Assembly (NCBI GenBank): GCA_963676235.1 | Contig: OY781044.1 | Location: 1,426,001-1,490,000, forward strand | From: JALNYB01 sp963676235 | Lineage (GTDB): Archaea > Thermoplasmatota > Thermoplasmata > Methanomassiliicoccales > Methanomethylophilaceae | Direction of reading: 5' to 3' | Length of the DNA stretch: 64,000 bases | Shown: positions 36,536 through 45,986 of the stretch, piece by piece | How positions within the stretch are numbered: the first letter of the stretch is position 1 | Layout of the letters: every line of letters begins with the position of its first letter | Program-made: the position numbers and the translations under genes | Notes under the pieces: generated by a model | Databases searched by the model: none | What the model was told of the DNA's origin: nothing | The model's input: the letters and a program-made list of their open reading frames with translations, nothing else

Positions 36536-36760
36536 TCAGTCTCGTAGTTCGTTCACGCCGATTCCGAAATTATCTTTATAATATTCATTTATCATTTTTG
36601 CCAATATTGCCTCGATTAGCACCAAATTGTTAGGTTTATTTCCATATATTGAGATAAGATCGTCAATAGATGTTATGGACTGATCCCTCAGGTTACTTAA
36701 TACTTCATATTCTTTATCCTCAAGCGTTGGCTTATGGTTTTCATGTATATTTTGATACAT
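36536..36760 (-). CDS. Hypothetical protein (74 aa)
   Basis: An acidic, helical protein (EYEVLSNLRDQSITSIDDLISIYGNKP...). A GAGGTTGAT ribosome-binding match lies a few bases before the ATG, which supports it as a real gene. No motif recognised. It is a monocistronic gene beside the importer operon, divergent from it. Confidence 0.6.
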   Translation of the reverse strand: MYQNIHENHKPTLEDKEYEVLSNLRDQSITSIDDLISIYGNKPNNLVLIEAILAKMINEYYKDNFGIGVNELRD

Positions 36761-37031
36761 AATCTATCAACCTCAAAATCAATTATTAAAAAATAATATT
36801 ACAATTAATATAATCGACCTTTCAAGAAATCGAGTGAAATTGAAAATCTGATATTGTTGTTTTCGTATGATTGATGGAATCGTATGTTGATTTTATCTAA
36901 ATTATTATTCTGCACGGATGTTTGTATTCATGTGTTTAATATATGTTTACGGGATGTATTTTATGCATACTAATATTTATATCGTATGATTTATTGACAC
37001 GTAATTATAAATTAATATTACGGAGATTGAA

Positions 37032-38096
37032 ATGAATTCGAAAATAGTTGCATTGATTATAGTTGCAATCGTCATGGTTGCAGGTGTCGCGGTATATTTT
37101 GTTCACAATGATCAGGGAAATAGTGATACAATAGAAGGAAGTGTTACTATAACCGATAGTCTCGGGAATGAAATTACAATCGAAACACCTGTGACCAATA
37201 TATGTGTCACCAGTTCTAACGCCGCGGAGTTCCTGCAGATTCTGGGTGTAGCAGATCGTGTAACGTGTATAGATACAAGCACAAAGGAACTTCTCAGTGG
37301 AATATATGGTGACGTGACTGATGTAGGTACATACAGTGCTCCAAGTGGAGAGATTATGCTTTCAGAGAATACGACAATATTGATATCTCAATCATCTTCT
37401 AGGTCGCTTTCCACTGCTGCGGAAGAAGCTTTGGAATCCAATTATGGTATAACCGTCATCCGTCTTGATTGCTACGGGGAGACGATGTTGGAGGATATCG
37501 GACAGCTTGCATTGCTGCTCGGGTCCAAGTCTGTTAACGATAAATTAGAAGATTATCTGAACATGTATGAATCTATTACAGATGGTATACTTTCAAAGGT
37601 GACCTCTTCTGATAGTAATTTCATATTTGCATTTACATCCATGAGTAAGTACTATAATCAGAATTCTGAACTCAGTAAGATCGTTGAATCTTTAGGAATA
37701 ACAAATTACACCAGAGAATTATCATCGATCGGTAACGGCGTGTCTACAGGCATAGATTCTGAAACAATATATGATGCAGATCAATCCGATAACATATCAT
37801 ATCTGTTCATACGTGGCGTAAGCAATTCAACGGCCGAGGTAGCATACCAAACATTCTTGGATAATTTCGAAGGGTCTTATAATTTCGAGGAATTAAATGT
37901 AATCACTTCAAACAATACCTATATTTTGGAAACTGACATAATGTCCGGTCCCAGGGATTTCATAGGATACGTTGTTCTTGCTGAGATACTAGGCATAGAT
38001 ACAGGATTGGAAGAATCTGCACTGGAACTTGCCAATGAGTTCAATGAGAAATATGGATTCTCCAGGGAATACTCCTGGCTGGCATATCAGGTCTGA
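37032..38096 (+). CDS. ABC importer substrate-binding protein (BtuF/FepB type)
   Basis: 354 residues. A single hydrophobic N-terminal helix (IVALIIVAIVMVAGVAVYFV) anchors it outside the membrane; it lacks a lipobox Cys. The rest is a cluster-III periplasmic-binding fold: VTITDSLGNEITIETPV, then NICVTSSNAAEFLQILG and a long helix linking two lobes. GGAG sits 9 bases before the ATG. It captures a corrinoid, heme or iron chelate; sequence alone does not say which. Confidence 0.88.
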   Translation: MNSKIVALIIVAIVMVAGVAVYFVHNDQGNSDTIEGSVTITDSLGNEITIETPVTNICVTSSNAAEFLQILGVADRVTCIDTSTKELLSGIYGDVTDVGTYSAPSGEIMLSENTTILISQSSSRSLSTAAEEALESNYGITVIRLDCYGETMLEDIGQLALLLGSKSVNDKLEDYLNMYESITDGILSKVTSSDSNFIFAFTSMSKYYNQNSELSKIVESLGITNYTRELSSIGNGVSTGIDSETIYDADQSDNISYLFIRGVSNSTAEVAYQTFLDNFEGSYNFEELNVITSNNTYILETDIMSGPRDFIGYVVLAEILGIDTGLEESALELANEFNEKYGFSREYSWLAYQV

Positions 38097-38131
38097 GACA
38101 ATCAGATCATTCAATCAAGGATTGGGACAGG

Positions 38132-39292
38132 ATGGGCGAAGGAACAAGGCATAGTGATATCGTTGATAAGATAAAGGAGAATTCTAGCGGGTGGGCGTTG
38201 AGAGATAGCTATGGACGATCCGTTCACAAAAAACTCCTATTCATCGGTGTGACCCTATCACTTCTCTTTATAGCGACAATAGTGTCCATAGGTGTTGGTT
38301 CGGTGAGCATATCGTTTATAGATGTGTCCAAATCTTTGGGACATGCGATCTTCGGATCGCTTGTCCCTCTTCCCGATAATCAGTGGTATGCTACGATAGT
38401 CTACGCAAGATCTTCACGTGTGGTCTTGTGTATTCTATGTGGTGTAGCGCTTGCAATATCAGGGGCGGTCATGCAGAACCTTTTACGTAACCCTCTTGTC
38501 AGTCCGTTCACATTAGGAGTATCCTCTGCAGCATCATTCGGTGCTGCGATGGGTATAGTATTTCTGCCTGCAATATTCGGTTCAGCAATCACAGACAGTA
38601 TTGAAATTTTCGGTAATGGTCTATCTTTAAAATCCATTTTGATAATCGTATGTGCATTCATATGTGGTCTGACAAGCATCGGGGTGGTCCTGTTACTGTC
38701 TAGACGTCCAAATGTCTCTCGCTCTACCATAATCTTATCTGGAGTAATAATCAGTTATCTTTTCCAGGCGGGAATCTCTCTTGCAAAGTATATTTCAGAC
38801 GATGATGCATTGCGTGAAATAACACTTTGGTTAATGGGGGGCATGTGGGATGCCACATGGGGAACAGACATTCTTTTAATACCTGTGGTAGTCGTTTGTT
38901 TTATTTTGCTGGTATGCATGTCATCGGATCTGAATACTCTCTCAGCGGGCGATGATGTAGCTAAAAATCTGGGGGTGGATGTAAATAAACTGAGAATGAA
39001 AGGCTTGATGATATCTACTCTAGTCACGTCTGCATGCATATCATTTACTGGCATAATTGGATTCATCGGTCTAATGGCTCCACATATATGCAGACTGATA
39101 ATCGGTAATGATTCCAGATACCTGATACCTGCATCTGCATTAGTTGGAGCATTGATATTGTTATCATCTGATACTGTAGCGCGCATGATAATAAGTCCGA
39201 GTGAACTGCCAGTTGGCATAATCATGTATATCCTGGGAGGGTTATTTTTTATTTGGATGATATCCCGTAAAAATAAGGTGGTATCCTTATGA
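38132..39292 (+). CDS. ABC importer permease (BtuC/FecD family)
   Basis: 386 residues with about ten membrane helices. Family signatures are the RSSRVVLCILCGVALAISGA segment, QNLLRNPLVSPFTLGVSSAAS, and GFIGLMAPHICRLIIGND before the coupling helix, then PSELPVGIIMYILGGLFFIW. It overlaps the ATPase gene by 4 bases. An N-terminal polar stretch of about 30 residues is longer than usual. Confidence 0.94.
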   Translation: MGEGTRHSDIVDKIKENSSGWALRDSYGRSVHKKLLFIGVTLSLLFIATIVSIGVGSVSISFIDVSKSLGHAIFGSLVPLPDNQWYATIVYARSSRVVLCILCGVALAISGAVMQNLLRNPLVSPFTLGVSSAASFGAAMGIVFLPAIFGSAITDSIEIFGNGLSLKSILIIVCAFICGLTSIGVVLLLSRRPNVSRSTIILSGVIISYLFQAGISLAKYISDDDALREITLWLMGGMWDATWGTDILLIPVVVVCFILLVCMSSDLNTLSAGDDVAKNLGVDVNKLRMKGLMISTLVTSACISFTGIIGFIGLMAPHICRLIIGNDSRYLIPASALVGALILLSSDTVARMIISPSELPVGIIMYILGGLFFIWMISRKNKVVSL

Positions 39293-40056
39293 CACTCAGT
39301 ATAAAAAGAATCAGACAGGGATATGGTGATTCTATAGTTTTAGATGATGTCGATTTGGATGTCGAAAAGGGAGAAATAATAACCATCTTAGGGCCTAATG
39401 GTTCTGGGAAATCCACCTTGATAATGACAATTTGCAATATAATGCGGCCAAAGACAGGGACAATCAACATCGACGGTAAAGATACTCTAGAACTTCATAG
39501 AAAGGAGTTCTCTAAATTGGTGGGATATGTTCCTCAAAAGTATGTAGCAGGAGATAACTTACGTGTCTTCGAAGCAGTACTTCTAGGTCGTGCACCGTAT
39601 ATGGAGTGGTCCTATTCAGAAGAGGATTTCGATATGGCTGCCAGGGCTATAGAGTTGATGGGCATAGAAGATCTAATTGATAAAAATACAGCAGAGCTAT
39701 CCGGAGGTCAAATGCAGAAAGTAGTGATAGCACGTGCTTTGGCGCAAGATCCAAGATATTATGTTTTAGATGAGCCTACAAGTGCTTTGGATTTGAAGAA
39801 TCAGTTATCCACACTCAGCATAATGAAGAAAATAGTCTCATCTAAGAACGCAGGCGTTGTTTTTGCCCTTCATGATATAAATTTGGCATTCAAATATTCT
39901 GATAAAGTCGTTCTATTAAAGGACGGGCATATACATTCCATCGGAAATCCAAAAAAAGTCATCAACGAAAACAATATAATGGAAGTGTACGGGGTTCATT
40001 GTGAGATACTAAATGGATCGGATGGTATGCATGTGAACATCTTCGAGAATCAATGA
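39289..40056 (+). CDS. ABC importer ATPase (BtuD/FepC family)
   Basis: 255 residues with Walker A GPNGSGKSTL, Q-loop YVPQK, signature LSGGQMQKV and Walker B YVLDEPTSALD followed by the H-loop ALHDINLAF. Third gene of a btuFCD-like operon. Since methanol metabolism here depends on corrinoid, cobamide uptake is attractive, but iron-siderophore transport is equally compatible. Confidence 0.94.
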   Translation: MTLSIKRIRQGYGDSIVLDDVDLDVEKGEIITILGPNGSGKSTLIMTICNIMRPKTGTINIDGKDTLELHRKEFSKLVGYVPQKYVAGDNLRVFEAVLLGRAPYMEWSYSEEDFDMAARAIELMGIEDLIDKNTAELSGGQMQKVVIARALAQDPRYYVLDEPTSALDLKNQLSTLSIMKKIVSSKNAGVVFALHDINLAFKYSDKVVLLKDGHIHSIGNPKKVINENNIMEVYGVHCEILNGSDGMHVNIFENQ

Positions 40057-40073
40057 GATTCATATCATGAATC
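40057..40073. repeat. Palindrome directly behind the importer operon
   Basis: GATTCAT-ATC-ATGAATC begins immediately after the ATPase stop codon. A near twin, GAATCAT-ATC-ATGATTC, lies in the hairpin behind the MFS gene at 48008-48024. It could end or protect the transcript. The rest of 40074-40434 is AT-rich with nothing I can assign. Confidence 0.4.
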
Positions 40074-40434
40074 CATGTCTATGTATCTGTATGTAAGAAT
40101 AAACTCCTATTGTTACAGTGTACTGTTGATACATAATTCATAATATTTTCATTCAAGCCTATCTCCAAGGATGATATATTTCTATTTCATGTAACAGAGT
40201 TATTAATTTTCAATCATGTTTGATTAGTTTACATAATCCTGTCTAGATGCATTTTTTGCATAAGAAATGTTCTGTTCTAGTGTCTGTAGCCTAATCGATA
40301 TTGTATCCTTGGGATGTTAAATTCATTTTATATTTTCAATGTTGAACTATTTTTGCTTTTTCTAGACATATTTTTACATATTGCAACCAGCCAATAGGAA
40401 AACATTATTGAATAACCTCTTTAATCAGCATCTT

Positions 40435-41100
40435 ATGGCTATGATACCATTCAAATGCCCGTGTTGTTCAGGCAGCATCACAATAGACGATTCCGAAGAG
40501 ACAGGTTCCTGTGAACACTGTGGGAATAAAATATTGATGAATGTTGATCAGACGCCCAAGACGATCGTAGAATATGCCCCCGATGTAACAGAATTACTCA
40601 TATTGGCGGAAGAGGCACTCAGAATATATGACCATGTAAAAGCCGATGAATACGCTGACAAAGTGCTTATTATCGATGATAATAACCCTGAGGCATTATT
40701 CGTGAAAGGGTGGGTATCTATAGAGAAGGGAGCCTATAAACAAGCTGTCAGCCGTTGGAACAACGCTCTGAAAAACTGTGGAGAGAATGAAGAGCTCAAA
40801 TCTCACATAATAGGCTCTTTGGAACAATTCAAGCCCGTCGAAGAGAAGAAACTCAAAATAACATTCAAATGCACAAAAACACCCCCCACTCCTCTGAATA
40901 TAGCTATCGACGGAGACATGGGCAGGATAATGAATGGATGTGAAGAATCCCACTCTGTTGAAGAGGGCATCCACACCATCCGCATATCATGTGGTAATAA
41001 AAATACAGAATTGATAGCTGCAGTAGATGAGGATAGAATCGCAGAGATATCAATAAAATCTGGGAAAGTTTCCTGTAGGTTCTGCGATTGTTGTCAATAA
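40435..41100 (+). CDS. Zinc-ribbon / TPR-like protein
   Basis: 221 residues. The N-terminus is a zinc ribbon (FKCPCCSGSITI ... GSCEHCGNKI), then a helical TPR-like part (ALRIYDHVKADEYADKVLIIDDNNPEALFVKGWVSIEKG...), and a beta-rich C-terminus with CRFCDCC at the end. ATGs at 40435 and 40441 are both possible. Tail-to-tail overlap of 7 bases with the helicase. Function unknown. Confidence 0.72.
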   Translation: MAMIPFKCPCCSGSITIDDSEETGSCEHCGNKILMNVDQTPKTIVEYAPDVTELLILAEEALRIYDHVKADEYADKVLIIDDNNPEALFVKGWVSIEKGAYKQAVSRWNNALKNCGENEELKSHIIGSLEQFKPVEEKKLKITFKCTKTPPTPLNIAIDGDMGRIMNGCEESHSVEEGIHTIRISCGNKNTELIAAVDEDRIAEISIKSGKVSCRFCDCCQ

Positions 41101-43739
41101 AGGCCTTCTTCTCTGAATTTTATCGTGGATCCACTGCATTTAGGGAAACTCATACATCCATAGAATATACCGTATTTTCCGTGCATCAGCTTCATTGGGC
41201 CTCCGCAATTCGTACATTTCGGTGTCGTACCTGTTATTGCTCTAAAATTATCTTTTATTATCTCAGTCACAAACGGCGATTCTGATGTATGAATATTATT
41301 CTCTTTACATCTGGTTATAATGAACAATCCTTTTCTGGCTCTGGTCATAGCGACATAAAAGAGCCTTCTTTCCTCTGGATATTCTATGCCTTCTTTCAGT
41401 ATTGGGAACAACGATGATATATCTTCATTGACTGTAAGCGGGAATAATTTTTTATCTTTATCAGCAAGTAAGAACACATAATCCGCTTCCAATCCTTTTG
41501 AAGAATGTGCCGTGAGATAAGTTATCTTTTGTTCTTTTATTTCCAAAATATTCCCTTCATCATCTGTAATATCCCTTTTGAATATGATATTCATAGTTCC
41601 GGACATGTTATCTCTTTCTAACGGAGGAATATCAAAATGACCATCATACTTCAGAGCATTCACATCGAACCGTGTCCGTCCTATAATGAACACAGATGCA
41701 CTGTTTGAAATGAAATTCAGACGGTTGGCTAATTGCTTTGGTATTTCATAGTTATATCTCGAAGGCAGAAGAGCTATCGGGAAGGGATACGGTCTTTCGT
41801 TACCGCTCATTATCGTTTTCTTTATCTGTTTATCATTTTTGATCACGAATTTATTCGTAACATCGACGATTCCCCGAGGAGATCTGTATGTAGTTTCGAT
41901 GCGGTATTGTTCTGAGATCCCCCATTCTGTCCAGATCTCTTTGAAATCATACATTTGACGAATGTCTCCACCGTTGAATGAATATATGCTCTGCCAATCA
42001 TCACCCACACAAAACAGTTTAAAACCCATGCATCTTCTTAATTCATACAACAATCTGACCATTATTTTTGAAACGTCCTGGTATTCATCCACCAAAACAT
42101 GATCATAATGCTGCTTTGGGATCATGCCGTTCTTGAGAGCATCAGCAGTCTCGATCAACATATCATCATAATCAACAAGATCATTTTCTTTGTAATCTTT
42201 GATGTAACGCTGCATTATCTTTCCGATAAGGTCCAATCTTCCTGCAATATCCGCCTTCTTTGACGGATCTTCATTGAATGTGAGATTCTCTTTCTTTAGA
42301 TACTCTATATCTGTCTCTGTGGATTTACATTTGGATATGATGCCAGCGATATCGTTACAAATCTGATTTTTCCAGATAATCAGTATCTTTTTCGCATATT
42401 CAGGATCATTAAGATGTCTATATGGTATGTTGTTATCGCTTAGGAATCTGAATGCTTTTGATGGGTCCTTTCCGAAACCCTTGACAGACTCATCCGAAGA
42501 CCATACTGTGACTTTTCTTCCGAACCGGCTATCGATCTCTATATTGGCTTCTGTGCGGTCTGTACCGTATCCTTCGGACCGCGTATACCTGTATCCAATG
42601 TCATTTCTGCTAAGAATATCACAGAAAGCACGCAGATTTGATTCTGGTATAAGTTCATGATTCATTGAATAATCAGGATATGGAAAAATAGTCATTGATG
42701 AGACATGATCGATGAGATGTCTAGCATCATCATTGTCATTAAGGATAAGGTCCATTGTCATTCCGTAGATAAGACTGATCCTTCTGTCGCCTACACATTC
42801 TCTTTTATTCAGAAGTCTGTTTCCCAATGCATGTATTGTCATAATGTTGTCATCAAGACCTTCATCCAGTTCTGATGTTATGGTCTTCTTCAGATCGTCA
42901 ACTGTGTTATTGGAATATGATATCACCAATATATTTTCAGGTGAAACTCCCTTCACTTTAACAAGATACTTGAATTTTCCAACCAGTGTGGTGGTCTTTC
43001 CTGTGCCTGCGCCTGCGATTACTTGCTGCGTCATACTTTCGCTTACAATTGCCGCCAACTGCTGATCATCTAGATGATTACCTTTCACAGATCCTATTTT
43101 ATCAGATATCATCTTCATCTGTTCCAATCTTGGATCTTTAATAGGAACTGCGATCTTTTTTTGATTTTTAAGAACATCTTTGACATATTTCCGTACAGAG
43201 ATTTCACCCACGATGTGATTTTCTGAATTCCGTATAGATGTGTCCTCTTTTTTGGACATATTAAAATCGATTTTTTCTTTCTTTTTGAAATATTCTTCTA
43301 CAATATTCTTCACAAAATCTTGTCTGAGATGGGTTGTTACTCTACTACAAGCTCCCGAACTCATATTATTGAGATTGAAATCAAACAGATGTCCGAACAT
43401 GAATGTTTCAGGTCCGTATTCACTACCGCCCACTCCTATTGCCATGAATACCGGATCTTCAAGAACCTCATAATACGACAAACGTCTTTTTGCTTCATCA
43501 GCATAGTAAACATCGAGATTTCCGTTTCTTCCGAAGGATGGCCTGTATATGCAATCTACCCAAAACTGTTTTCCTGTACCTTTGGTCTCAAAAAGAAGAT
43601 CGGGATCCGCAGAATACTTTCTTTTATCCTCAGGTTCTTTCATAGCAAAGAAATGATCCTCTGAAAAGAGGTCATATACCTGCCATACAAAATCAAGACC
43701 CGAATCCGCGGAATCAGAATCTAAAGCGGATACGGCCAT
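41094..43739 (-). CDS. UvrD/Rep-type DNA helicase with nuclease-like N-terminal domain
   Basis: 881 residues. The first 155 or so match the stand-alone protein at 35615 (DPDLLFETKGTGKQFWVDC, PVFMAIGVGG) and resemble a PD-(D/E)xK fold with the lysine replaced. The SF1A helicase core has Walker A AGAGTGKTTT near residue 245, LVDEYQDVSK (motif II), FCVGDDWQSIYSFNGG and VAMTRARKGL (motif VI). A topoisomerase-type zinc finger (CTNCGGPM ... CMSFPKCSGS) ends the chain. The TTG at 43760 is possible; the ATG at 43739 is preferred. Likely repair or defence. Confidence 0.9.
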   Translation of the reverse strand: MAVSALDSDSADSGLDFVWQVYDLFSEDHFFAMKEPEDKRKYSADPDLLFETKGTGKQFWVDCIYRPSFGRNGNLDVYYADEAKRRLSYYEVLEDPVFMAIGVGGSEYGPETFMFGHLFDFNLNNMSSGACSRVTTHLRQDFVKNIVEEYFKKKEKIDFNMSKKEDTSIRNSENHIVGEISVRKYVKDVLKNQKKIAVPIKDPRLEQMKMISDKIGSVKGNHLDDQQLAAIVSESMTQQVIAGAGTGKTTTLVGKFKYLVKVKGVSPENILVISYSNNTVDDLKKTITSELDEGLDDNIMTIHALGNRLLNKRECVGDRRISLIYGMTMDLILNDNDDARHLIDHVSSMTIFPYPDYSMNHELIPESNLRAFCDILSRNDIGYRYTRSEGYGTDRTEANIEIDSRFGRKVTVWSSDESVKGFGKDPSKAFRFLSDNNIPYRHLNDPEYAKKILIIWKNQICNDIAGIISKCKSTETDIEYLKKENLTFNEDPSKKADIAGRLDLIGKIMQRYIKDYKENDLVDYDDMLIETADALKNGMIPKQHYDHVLVDEYQDVSKIMVRLLYELRRCMGFKLFCVGDDWQSIYSFNGGDIRQMYDFKEIWTEWGISEQYRIETTYRSPRGIVDVTNKFVIKNDKQIKKTIMSGNERPYPFPIALLPSRYNYEIPKQLANRLNFISNSASVFIIGRTRFDVNALKYDGHFDIPPLERDNMSGTMNIIFKRDITDDEGNILEIKEQKITYLTAHSSKGLEADYVFLLADKDKKLFPLTVNEDISSLFPILKEGIEYPEERRLFYVAMTRARKGLFIITRCKENNIHTSESPFVTEIIKDNFRAITGTTPKCTNCGGPMKLMHGKYGIFYGCMSFPKCSGSTIKFREEGLY

Positions 43740-43780
43740 AATTTGCCAATCTATTCTCAATATTTATTATTCACGGAAAA

Positions 43781-44068
43781 TCAATATTCTTCGATCCAAT
43801 ACTTCTTAAGTTCAATATTTTCCACATATTCATCTTTCAGCAATTGAATTCTCCGAAAGTGTTCTGTATCACAGTGTGAGATCTGGGACGGTTCATCTAT
43901 CCACATTTCAGAAAGGAAAAGCTCGTTGTCGGAATCTGTAGGCAAAAAGAATTCATACCTCAGATTACCTGAGTCTGCACAAGATGCTTTATCGATACCG
44001 TATTCTCTTATCTTATCGTGAAATTCAGATCTCTTTCCTGATCTAATTTTATATCTGACCTCAATCAT
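43781..44068 (-). CDS. Antibiotic biosynthesis monooxygenase (ABM)-fold protein
   Basis: 95-residue dimeric ferredoxin-like barrel protein: MIEVRYKIRSGKRSEF, NLRYEFFLPTDSDNELFLSEMW, and SHCDTEHFRRI. Proteins like this act as small monooxygenases or autoinducer-type enzymes, or have unknown roles in anaerobes. Upstream in-frame ATGs (44083, 44119) are possible; MIEV fits the family start. Confidence 0.78.
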   Translation of the reverse strand: MIEVRYKIRSGKRSEFHDKIREYGIDKASCADSGNLRYEFFLPTDSDNELFLSEMWIDEPSQISHCDTEHFRRIQLLKDEYVENIELKKYWIEEY

Positions 44069-44133
44069 GAATAAACGACCCATTTCTGCATGTCTCCAAC
44101 AATAGGTAGCAGAATGCATTTAAAATAATGTTG

Positions 44134-44235
44134 TTAAAAATCAGATGAATCACTGTCGATCAGCGATTCACCGCACTCTGGACAGATTGAGAACGGATAG
44201 TTGATGATTTCTTTTTTACATGAGGGACAGAACAT
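44134..44235 (-). CDS. Zinc-ribbon microprotein (33 aa)
   Basis: MFCPSCKKEIINYPFSICPECGESLID... contains two perfect CxxC knuckles 14 residues apart and little else, ending at TAA 44134-44136. Codon pattern and paired cysteines argue strongly against chance. It precedes the ABM gene on the same strand and could be a minimal metal-binding or protein-binding module. Confidence 0.65.
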   Translation of the reverse strand: MFCPSCKKEIINYPFSICPECGESLIDSDSSDF

Positions 44236-44322
44236 AATGTAAGAATATATCAGATTATAATAAAAGTATAACTGAACAAATAATGTCTAAATTAAAACAT
44301 GTATATGTTATGAGGGTAACGA

Positions 44323-44445
44323 ATGTCAACAGCCAAAAGTAAAGATCAAACAGATCTTTATGTTGACATCGGTTCTGTAAAAATTGGCTATTTATACACC
44401 GTAAATAAAAATACGAGTAAACATAATATCCCGTGGTCCTTTTAG
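44323..44445 (+). CDS. Possible 40-aa protein ending at TAG
   Basis: MSTAKSKDQTDLYVDIGSVK... ending NIPWSF, with a GAGGGTAAC ribosome-like site upstream. It stops at TAG 44443-44445, with TGA two codons later, so readthrough would add only two residues. It would be the only TAG-terminated gene in the window. Its 5' part overlaps a large inverted repeat, so the stretch may instead be a structured RNA. Uncertain. Confidence 0.35.
   Translation: MSTAKSKDQTDLYVDIGSVKIGYLYTVNKNTSKHNIPWSF
44325..44370. repeat. Nested inverted repeats before the HdeD-like gene
   Basis: TGTCAAC pairs with GTTGACA as outer arms, and AAAGATC with GATCTTT around a 5-base loop as inner arms. The outer arm shares the GTTGA/TCAAC motif with the MarR operators at 24411. 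It may be a regulatory hairpin in the leader of the gene at 44625. Confidence 0.45.
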
Positions 44446-44624
44446 AACTGAGTATGTATCAATATCATTATGAGATACATCGTTCAGCATCTAAACATAT
44501 GCGACGGATTTTCTGCAGCTGTATATTATGTAGTAAATTGATTTGATTATGATTTATTAGGCACAATTATTATAACCCTTATTCAATATCTTTCTATCTG
44601 GCTTATGTCAGGAGAGTAAATATT

Positions 44625-45167
44625 ATGGACAATATTATAACAGAAAATCTTAAATTCAATGGATGGAAAGATATGCTCCTTTTCGGCATACTCGCTCTCA
44701 TCCTCGGTATATTTGCCTTGGTTTGGACGGGAATGACAATCGAGATCTATGTCATGGTTGTAGGAATCATCACCATCATGGTCGGTTTTTCAACTATATT
44801 CAACGCACATCAGATGAATGGAGATTCCGATCTTTATTTGCTTAAAGGCGTAGTAGAAATCTTGTTCGGTGCACTAATGTTGTTTCTTCCGATCTTTATG
44901 GCAACGGTAGCTGTCTTCATGATGGCATTCTTCTTCATCATGTTTGGTGTTGCGTTATTATTCGCAGTAGCTCCCCCGGTTGAAGGATTCAATTTTGGAA
45001 AATATGCATCTGTGTTCGGCATAATATTCGTTGTTCTCGGCATAATATTCATTATCTTCCCGGATCAGACACTTATTGCAGCAACATGGATTATAGGAGT
45101 AATACTCATAGTACTCGGCATTTCATGTATCGGCGGCGGATGGAAGCTTAAACAGACCTTTGCATAA
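44625..45167 (+). CDS. HdeD-like membrane protein (DUF308)
   Basis: 180 residues with six hydrophobic helices in three similar pairs (FGILALILGIFALVWTGMT, EILFGALMLFLPIFMATVAVF, FGIIFVVLGIIFIIFPDQTL), the layout of the acid-resistance membrane protein HdeD. Role in archaea unknown, perhaps envelope stress. Convergent with the GNAT gene across a hairpin. Confidence 0.88.
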   Translation: MDNIITENLKFNGWKDMLLFGILALILGIFALVWTGMTIEIYVMVVGIITIMVGFSTIFNAHQMNGDSDLYLLKGVVEILFGALMLFLPIFMATVAVFMMAFFFIMFGVALLFAVAPPVEGFNFGKYASVFGIIFVVLGIIFIIFPDQTLIAATWIIGVILIVLGISCIGGGWKLKQTFA

Positions 45168-45175
45168 ACCCTACA

Positions 45176-45209
45176 GTCCAGCGGTATCAACGACTTGAGG
45201 CCACTGGAC
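45176..45209. terminator. Hairpin between convergent HdeD-like and GNAT genes
   Basis: GTCCAG (45176-45181) pairs with CTGGAC (45204-45209), with further partial pairing inside. A T-rich stretch follows on +. Its position suits a shared terminator. Confidence 0.5.
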
Positions 45210-45220
45210 ATACATTTTCT

Positions 45221-45847
45221 TTAAAATTCTTTTGAAAACAGATAAAAATATCCTTTTTCATCAAATTCTTTTGAATGGACCTCTATCTTTTCGCGCATCT
45301 TGTAGCCTATATGCACATAGAATTCCACATTGCAGAAATCATCAGTGAACAAGTAGAGATTTTTTGCACCATTGTATTTCAAGAATCGTATGAAGTCTGC
45401 GAACAGTTTCTTTCCGATCCCCATTCCCCGAAATTCTTCATCAACGATAAATAAATTTAATTCCGCATCGAACTCACCAGCATGCTTATTAAGCATCTGG
45501 CGGTCAGCATCATCGATCCTTGAGATATACTTTGAAGCGATATTCTCCTTTTCAGTGATAGGAAATCCCTTTTTTCTGAAAGCCTCCATGATGTCATAGT
45601 ATTCAGAATCCTTATCGGTGAACGTATTTTCATTACGTCCGAGAATTACACCTACGACCTTTCCATCCAGAACGGCCACCTCTTCGAAATTGGATCTTAC
45701 CAGATATGATGTGAGATAAACCTCTAACAAACCTTCTGCCGTCTTTTGATCCTCAGTATACTTGTTCATATCCCAAGTCTGATCTATAATAGCACAAATG
45801 TCCTGAATATCCTCTTTCAATAATTCTCTATATACAACATCCGACAT
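45221..45847 (-). CDS. GNAT-family N-acetyltransferase
   Basis: 208 residues; the acetyl-CoA site is LFIVDEEFRGMGIGKKLFADFIRFLK, followed by NLYLFTDDFCNVEFYVHIGYK typical of the GNAT C-terminal part. It acetylates an amine or protein N-terminus that cannot be named. Monocistronic. Confidence 0.88.
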   Translation of the reverse strand: MSDVVYRELLKEDIQDICAIIDQTWDMNKYTEDQKTAEGLLEVYLTSYLVRSNFEEVAVLDGKVVGVILGRNENTFTDKDSEYYDIMEAFRKKGFPITEKENIASKYISRIDDADRQMLNKHAGEFDAELNLFIVDEEFRGMGIGKKLFADFIRFLKYNGAKNLYLFTDDFCNVEFYVHIGYKMREKIEVHSKEFDEKGYFYLFSKEF

Positions 45848-45986
45848 TTTCTACACTTACCTTATTAAATCCAGGACAGATATCAACGTTATAACTATGA
45901 ATAGAAGATGGATAAGATGGAGTGGAACATCGTAGCATCACAATTCATGCATATCTTATAGAAAATGATCTCAAAAGGTGAAAAAT

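Noticed and set aside
43740..43760. TTG start for the helicase
   Set aside because: The ATG seven codons later begins the region conserved with the stand-alone domain.
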